64,000 nucleotides of DNA from Petrolisthes cinctipes. Taxonomy: Eukaryota; Arthropoda; Malacostraca; Decapoda; Porcellanidae. The number at the start of each line of letters is the position of its first letter. Position 1 is the stretch's first letter. The notes under the pieces were generated by a model that saw only the letters and a list, made by a program, of their open reading frames with translations, was not told where the DNA came from and did not search any database. The DNA lies in contig JAWQEG010000129.1 of NCBI GenBank assembly GCA_033782935.1, positions 67,001-131,000 of the forward strand, in the 5' to 3' direction. The position numbers and the translations under genes were made by a program. This document shows, piece after piece, positions 59,301 through 64,000 of this stretch.

Positions 59301-62300
59301 AAAATATCGATTTTTAGCATGTTTTGGGCCTATATTTTGAAAATATTTTAGCACTGAGTAGGCATGTACAGATCGCTTCTGGGACGCCAAAATATCGAAT
59401 TTTCGGGTGTTTCGAGCCTGAATTTGAGATATAAACGGGTACAGAAGATGCATGCACATATCGACTTTTGGGCACCTAAAATATCGATTTTCTGTATGTT
59501 TTGGGACTGTATTTTGAAAATACTCTAACACGGAGTAGGCATGTACAGATCGCTTCTGGGACCCCAAAATATCGAATTTTCGGGTGTTTTGGGCCTGAAT
59601 TTGAGATATCGACTTTGATCACCTAAAATATCGATTTTTAGCATGTTTTGGGCCTATATTTTGAAAATATTCTAGCACTGAGTAGGCATGTACAGATCGC
59701 TTCTGGGACCCCAAAATATCGAATTTTCGGGTGTTTTGAGCCTGAATTTGAGATATAAACGGGTACAGAAAATGCATGCACATATCGACTTTTGGGCACC
59801 TAAAAGATCGACTTTCAGTATGATTTGGGCCTGTATTTTGAAAATACTCTAACACGGAGTAGGCATGTACAGTTCGCTTCTGGGACCCCAAAATATCGAA
59901 TTTCCGTATCTTTTTTGGCCTGAATTTGAGATATCGACTTTGGGCACCTAAAATATCGATTTTTAGCATGTTTTGGGTCTATATTTTGAAAATATTCTAG
60001 CACTGAGTAGGCATGTACAGATCGCTTCTGGGACCCCAAAATATCAAATTTAAGGGTGTTTGGAGCCTGAATTTGAGATATAAACGGATACAGAAGATGC
60101 ATGCACATATCGACTTTTGGGCACCAAAATATCGATTTTCTGTATGTTTTGGGCCCGTATTTTGAAAATACTCTAACACGGAGTAGGCATGTACAGATCG
60201 CTTCTGGGACCCCAAAATATCGAATTTTCGGGTGTTTTGGGCCTGAATTTGAGATATCGACTTTGGGCACCTAAAATATCGATTTTTAGCATGTTTTGGG
60301 CCTATATTTTGAAAATATTCTAGCACTGAGTAGGCATGTACAGATCGCTTCTGGGACCCCAAAATATCGAATTTTCGGGTGTTTCGAGCCTGAATTTGAG
60401 ATATAAACGGGTACAGAAGATGCATGCACATATCGACTTTTGGGCACCTAAAATATCGATTTTCTGTATGTTTTGGGACTGTATTTTGAAAATACTCTAA
60501 CACGGAGTAGGCATGTACAGATCGCTTCTGGGACCCCAAAATATCGAATTTTCGGGTGTTTTGGGCCTGAATTTGAGATATCGCCTTTGATCACCTAAAA
60601 TATGGATTTTTAGCATGTTTTGGGCCTATATTTTGAAAATATTCTAGCACTGAGTAGGCATGTACAGATCGCTTCTGGGACCCCAAAATATCAAATTTAA
60701 GGATGTTTGGAGCCTGAATTTGAGATATAAACTGATACAGAAGATGCATGCACATATCGACTTTTGGGCACCTAATATAACGATTTTCTGTATGTTTTGG
60801 GCCTGTATTTTGAAAATACTCTAACACGGAGTAGGCATGTACAGATCGCTTCTGGGACCCCAAAATATCGAATTTTCGGGTGTTTTGGGCTTGAATTTGA
60901 GATATCGACTTTGGGCACCTAAAATATCGATTTTTAGCATGTTTTTGGCCTATATTTTGAAAATATTCTAGCACTGAGTAGGCATGTACAGATCGCTTCT
61001 GGGACCCCAAAATATCGAATTTTCGGGTGTTTCGAGCCTGAATTTGAGATATAAACGGGTACAGAAGATGCATGCACATATAGACTTTTGGGCACCTAAA
61101 ATAACGATTTTCTGTATGTTTTGGGACTGTATTTTAAAAATACTCTAACACGGAGTAGGCATGTACAGATCGCTTCTGGGACCCCAAATTGTCGAATTTT
61201 CGGGTGTTTTGGGCCTGAATTTGAGATATCGACATTGGGCACCTAAAATATCGATTTTTAGCATGTTTTGGGCCTATATTTTGAAAATATTATAGCACTG
61301 AGTAGGCATGTACAGATCGCTTCTGGGACCCCAAAATATCGAATTTTCGGGTGTTTCGAGCCTGAATTTGAGATATAAACGGGTAGAGAAGATGCATGCA
61401 CATATCGACTTTTGGGCACCTAAAATATCGATTTTCTGTATGTTTTGGGACTGTATTTTGAAAATACTCTAACACGGAGTAGGCATGTACAGATCGCTTC
61501 TGGGACCCCAAAATATCGAATTTTCGGGTGTTTTGGGCCTGAATTTGAGATATCGACTTTAATCACCTAAAATATCGATTTTTAGCATGTTTTGGGCCTA
61601 TATTTTGAAAATATTCTAGCACTGAGTAGGCATGTACAGATCGCTTATGGGACCCCAAAATATCGAATTTTCGGGTGTTTTGAGCCTGAATTTGAGATAT
61701 AAACGGGTACAGAAAATGCATGCACATATCGACTTTTGGGCACCTAAAAGATCGACTTTCAGTATGATTTGGGCCTGTATTTTGAAAATACTCTAACACG
61801 GAGTAGGCATGTACAGTTCGCTTTTGGGACCCCAAAATATCGAATTTTCGTATCTTTTGGGCCTGAATTTGAGATATCGACTTTGGGCACCTAAAATATC
61901 GATTTTTAGCATGTTTTGGGTCTATATTTTGAAAATATTCTAGAACTGAGTAGGCATGTACAGATCGCTTCTGAGACCCCAAAATATCAAATTTAAGGGT
62001 GTTTGGAGCCTGAATTTGAGATATAAACGGATACAGAAGATGCATGCACATATCGAGTTTTGGGCACCTTAAATATCGATTTTCTGTATGTTTTGGGCCT
62101 GTATTTTGAAAATACTCTAACACGGAGTAGGCATGTACAGATCGCTTCTGGGACCCCAAAATATCGAATTTTCGGGTGTTTTGGGCCTGAATTTGAGATA
62201 TCGACTTTGGGCACCTAAAATATCGATTTTTAGCATGTTTTGGGCCTATATTTTGAAAATATTCTAGCACTGAGTAGGCATGTACAGATCGCTTCTGGGA

Positions 62301-64000
62301 CCCCAAAATATCGAATTTTCGGGTGTTTCGAGCCTGAATTTGAGATATAAACGGGTACAGAAGATGCATGCGCATATCGACTTTTGGGCACCTAAAATAT
62401 CGATTTTCTGTATGTTTTGGGACTGTATTTTGAAAATACTCTAACACGGAGTAGGCATGTACAGATCGCTTCTGGGACCCCAAAATATCGAATTTTCGGG
62501 TGTTTTGGGCCTGAATTTGAGATATCGCCTTTGATCACCTAAAATATGGATTTTTAGCATGTTTTGGGCCTATATTTTGAAAATATTCTAGCACTGAGTA
62601 GGCATGTACAGATCGCTTCTGGGACCCAAAAATATCGAATTTAAGGGTGTTTGGAGCCTGAATTTGAGATATAAACGGATACAGAAGATGCATGCACATA
62701 TCGACTTTTGGGCACCAAAATATCGATTTTCTGTATGTTTTGGGCCTGTATTTTGAAAATACTCTAACACGGAGTAGGCATGTACAGATCGCTTCTGGGA
62801 CCCCAAAATATCGAATTTTCGGGTGTTTTGGGACTGAATTTTTAGATATCGACTTTGGGCACCTAAAATATAGTTTTTTAGCATGTTTTGGGCCTATATT
62901 TTGAAAATATTCTAGCACTAAGTAGGCATGTACAGATCACTTCTGGGACCCCAAAATATCGAATTTTCGGGTGTTTTGATTCTGAATTTGAGATATAAAC
63001 AGGTTCTGAAGATGCATGCACATATCGACTTTTGAGCACCAAAAATATCGATTTTGAGCATGTTTTGGGTCTGTATCTTGAAATCATTCTAACTAGGAGT
63101 AGGCATCTACAGATCGCTTCTAGGACCCAAAAATATCGGATTTTCGGGTGTTTTGAGGTTGAATTTGGGATATAAACGGATACAGAAGATGCATCCATAT
63201 ATCGACTTTTGGGCACCTAAAAGATCGATTTTCAGTATGTTTTCGGCCTATATATTGAAAATAATCTAACACGGAGTAGGCATGTACAGTTCGCTTATGG
63301 GACCCCAAAATTTCGAATATTCGTATCTTTTTGGCCTGAATTTGAGATATCGACTTTGGGCACCTAAAATATCGATTTTTAGCATGTTTTGGGTCTATAT
63401 TTTGAAAATATTCTAGCACTGAGTAGGCATGTACAGATCGCTTCTGGGACCCCAAAATATCGAATTTAAGGGTGTTTGGAGCCTGAATTTGAGGTATAAA
63501 CGGATACAGAAGATGCATGCACATATCGACTTTTGGGCACCTAAAATATCGATTTTCTGTATGTTTTGGGCCTGTATTTTGAAAATACTCTAACACGGAG
63601 TAGGCATGTACAGATCGCTTCTGGGACCCCAAAATATCGAATTTTCGGGTGTTTTGGGCCTGAATTTGAGATATCGACTTTGGGCACCTGAAATATCGAT
63701 TTTTAGCATGTTTTGGGCCTATATTTTGAAAATATTCTAGCACTGAGTAGGCATGTACAGATCGCTTCTGGAACCCCAAAATATCGAATTTTCGGGTGTT
63801 TCGAGCCTGAATTTGAGATATAAACGGGTACAGAAGATGCATGCACATATCGACTTTTGGGCACCTAAAATATCGATTTTCTGTATGTTTTGGGACTGTA
63901 TTTTGAAAATACTCTAACACGGAGTAGGCATGTACAGATCGCTTCTGGGACCCCAAAATATCGAATTTTCGGGTGTTTTGGGCCTGATTTTGAGATATCG
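44351..64000 (+). repeat. 324-bp B+A dimer array with 2.27- and 3.24-kb periods
   Basis: B (177) and A (147) alternate strictly, giving a 324-bp unit repeated about 60 times. Variant types mark larger periods: AAACTGATAC recurs at 46474, 48741 and 51009 (2267-2268 bp, seven dimers). TTTCCGTATCTTTTTT recurs at 53421, 56661 and 59901 (3240 bp, ten dimers). CCCCAAATTGTCGAAT recurs near 57943 and 61183 (3240 bp). Other variants include TTTGATCACC, ATCAAATTTAAGG and TCGTATCTTTTGG. Periods shift in places by whole 324-bp units, as unequal crossing over between dimers would produce. Confidence 0.93.

Larger units (their letters stand above)
33781..64000 (+). repeat. Satellite DNA array (over 30 kb, runs off the window)
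   Basis: A single AT-rich family is repeated head to tail without inversions. Two monomer types alternate: B of 177 bp and A of 147 bp, both starting at TACAGATCGCTTCTGGGACC. A equals B minus a 29-base stretch (AAACGGGTACAGAAGATGCA and nine further bases) plus one T. Each monomer itself consists of two related halves: 89 + 88 bp in B and 59 + 88 bp in A. The halves share AAAATATCGA, TGTTTTG-GCCTG, ATTTGA or TTTTGA, and GCATG-ACA-ATCG-CTT in the same order. The array holds roughly 185 monomers in this window. It carries no credible gene. Location (centromeric, pericentromeric or subtelomeric) cannot be told from sequence. Confidence 0.97.

Noticed and set aside
46336..62483. Repeated minus-strand open frames of 90-306 codons in the satellite as genes
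   Set aside because: They are phase shadows of the tandem repeat, start at non-ATG codons within the unit, and end with variant monomers. No domain is recognisable. The frame persistence itself is listed as a finding.
33781..64000. CENP-B box in the satellite
   Set aside because: The best candidate (minus strand ATTCGATATTTTGGGGT) matches only 7 of 9 core positions, missing the A and the C before GGG. Chance explains it in AT-rich repeats.
33781..64000. CRISPR-like array
   Set aside because: Units are contiguous tandem repeats without unique spacers, in a eukaryotic context.

Overview
This is eukaryotic, intron-era, repeat-rich DNA with almost no host genes. The mix of APE-type non-LTR retrotransposons, tRNA-headed SINEs, short TIR elements, (TTA)n/(CT)n microsatellites and a very large AT-rich satellite fits an arthropod. 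A decapod crustacean is the best guess from the style of the retroelement proteins and the SINE. That taxonomic call is inference from remembered families, not a database result.

Layout. 1-4.6 kb: a possible TIR-bounded segment (about 894-3812) holding a 352-bp MITE and, on the minus strand, two phase-matched exons of an unrecognised gene. 4.65-7.6 kb (minus): a nearly full-length but frameshifted non-LTR element whose endonuclease protein starts with a hydrophobic leader followed directly by a 2A-like motif. 8.56-12.9 kb (plus): a second non-LTR element, fused at its 5' end to an inverted copy of itself (two 111-bp arms), with a terminal hairpin and microsatellite tail present twice. 13.9-16.6 kb: a degraded retroelement ORF1 interrupted by a SINE with a duplicated A box, then a second MITE copy and dispersed repeats. 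18.0-19.9 kb: a 1.9-kb structure with about 455-bp inverted arms around an ORF carrying two 31-residue repeats. 20.3-20.7 kb: a tRNA-derived SINE followed by a 62-63-bp minisatellite. 23.08 kb: one exon-like block resembling the C-terminal region of carbohydrate sulfotransferases, with an internal stop. 23.7-28.2 kb and 31.3-33.8 kb (both minus): two decayed I-group-like non-LTR elements with RNase H domains.

From 33,781 to the window end (over 30 kb) there is one head-to-tail satellite family. It is hierarchical: an apparent ancestral unit of about 88 bp, a 177-bp dimer (B) and a 147-bp deletion derivative (A), a 324-bp B+A unit, and higher-order repeats of exactly 1500 bp (nine monomers, about 36.3-41.9 kb) and about 2268 and 3240 bp (about 46-62 kb). 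The satellite abuts the middle of a reverse transcriptase gene without a transition.

No intact mobile element, RNA gene, CRISPR array or complete host gene was found. The features act as a record of transposition, decay and unequal exchange rather than as a pathway. The most notable signals are the 2A-like leader, the nested satellite and the two long inverted-repeat structures.
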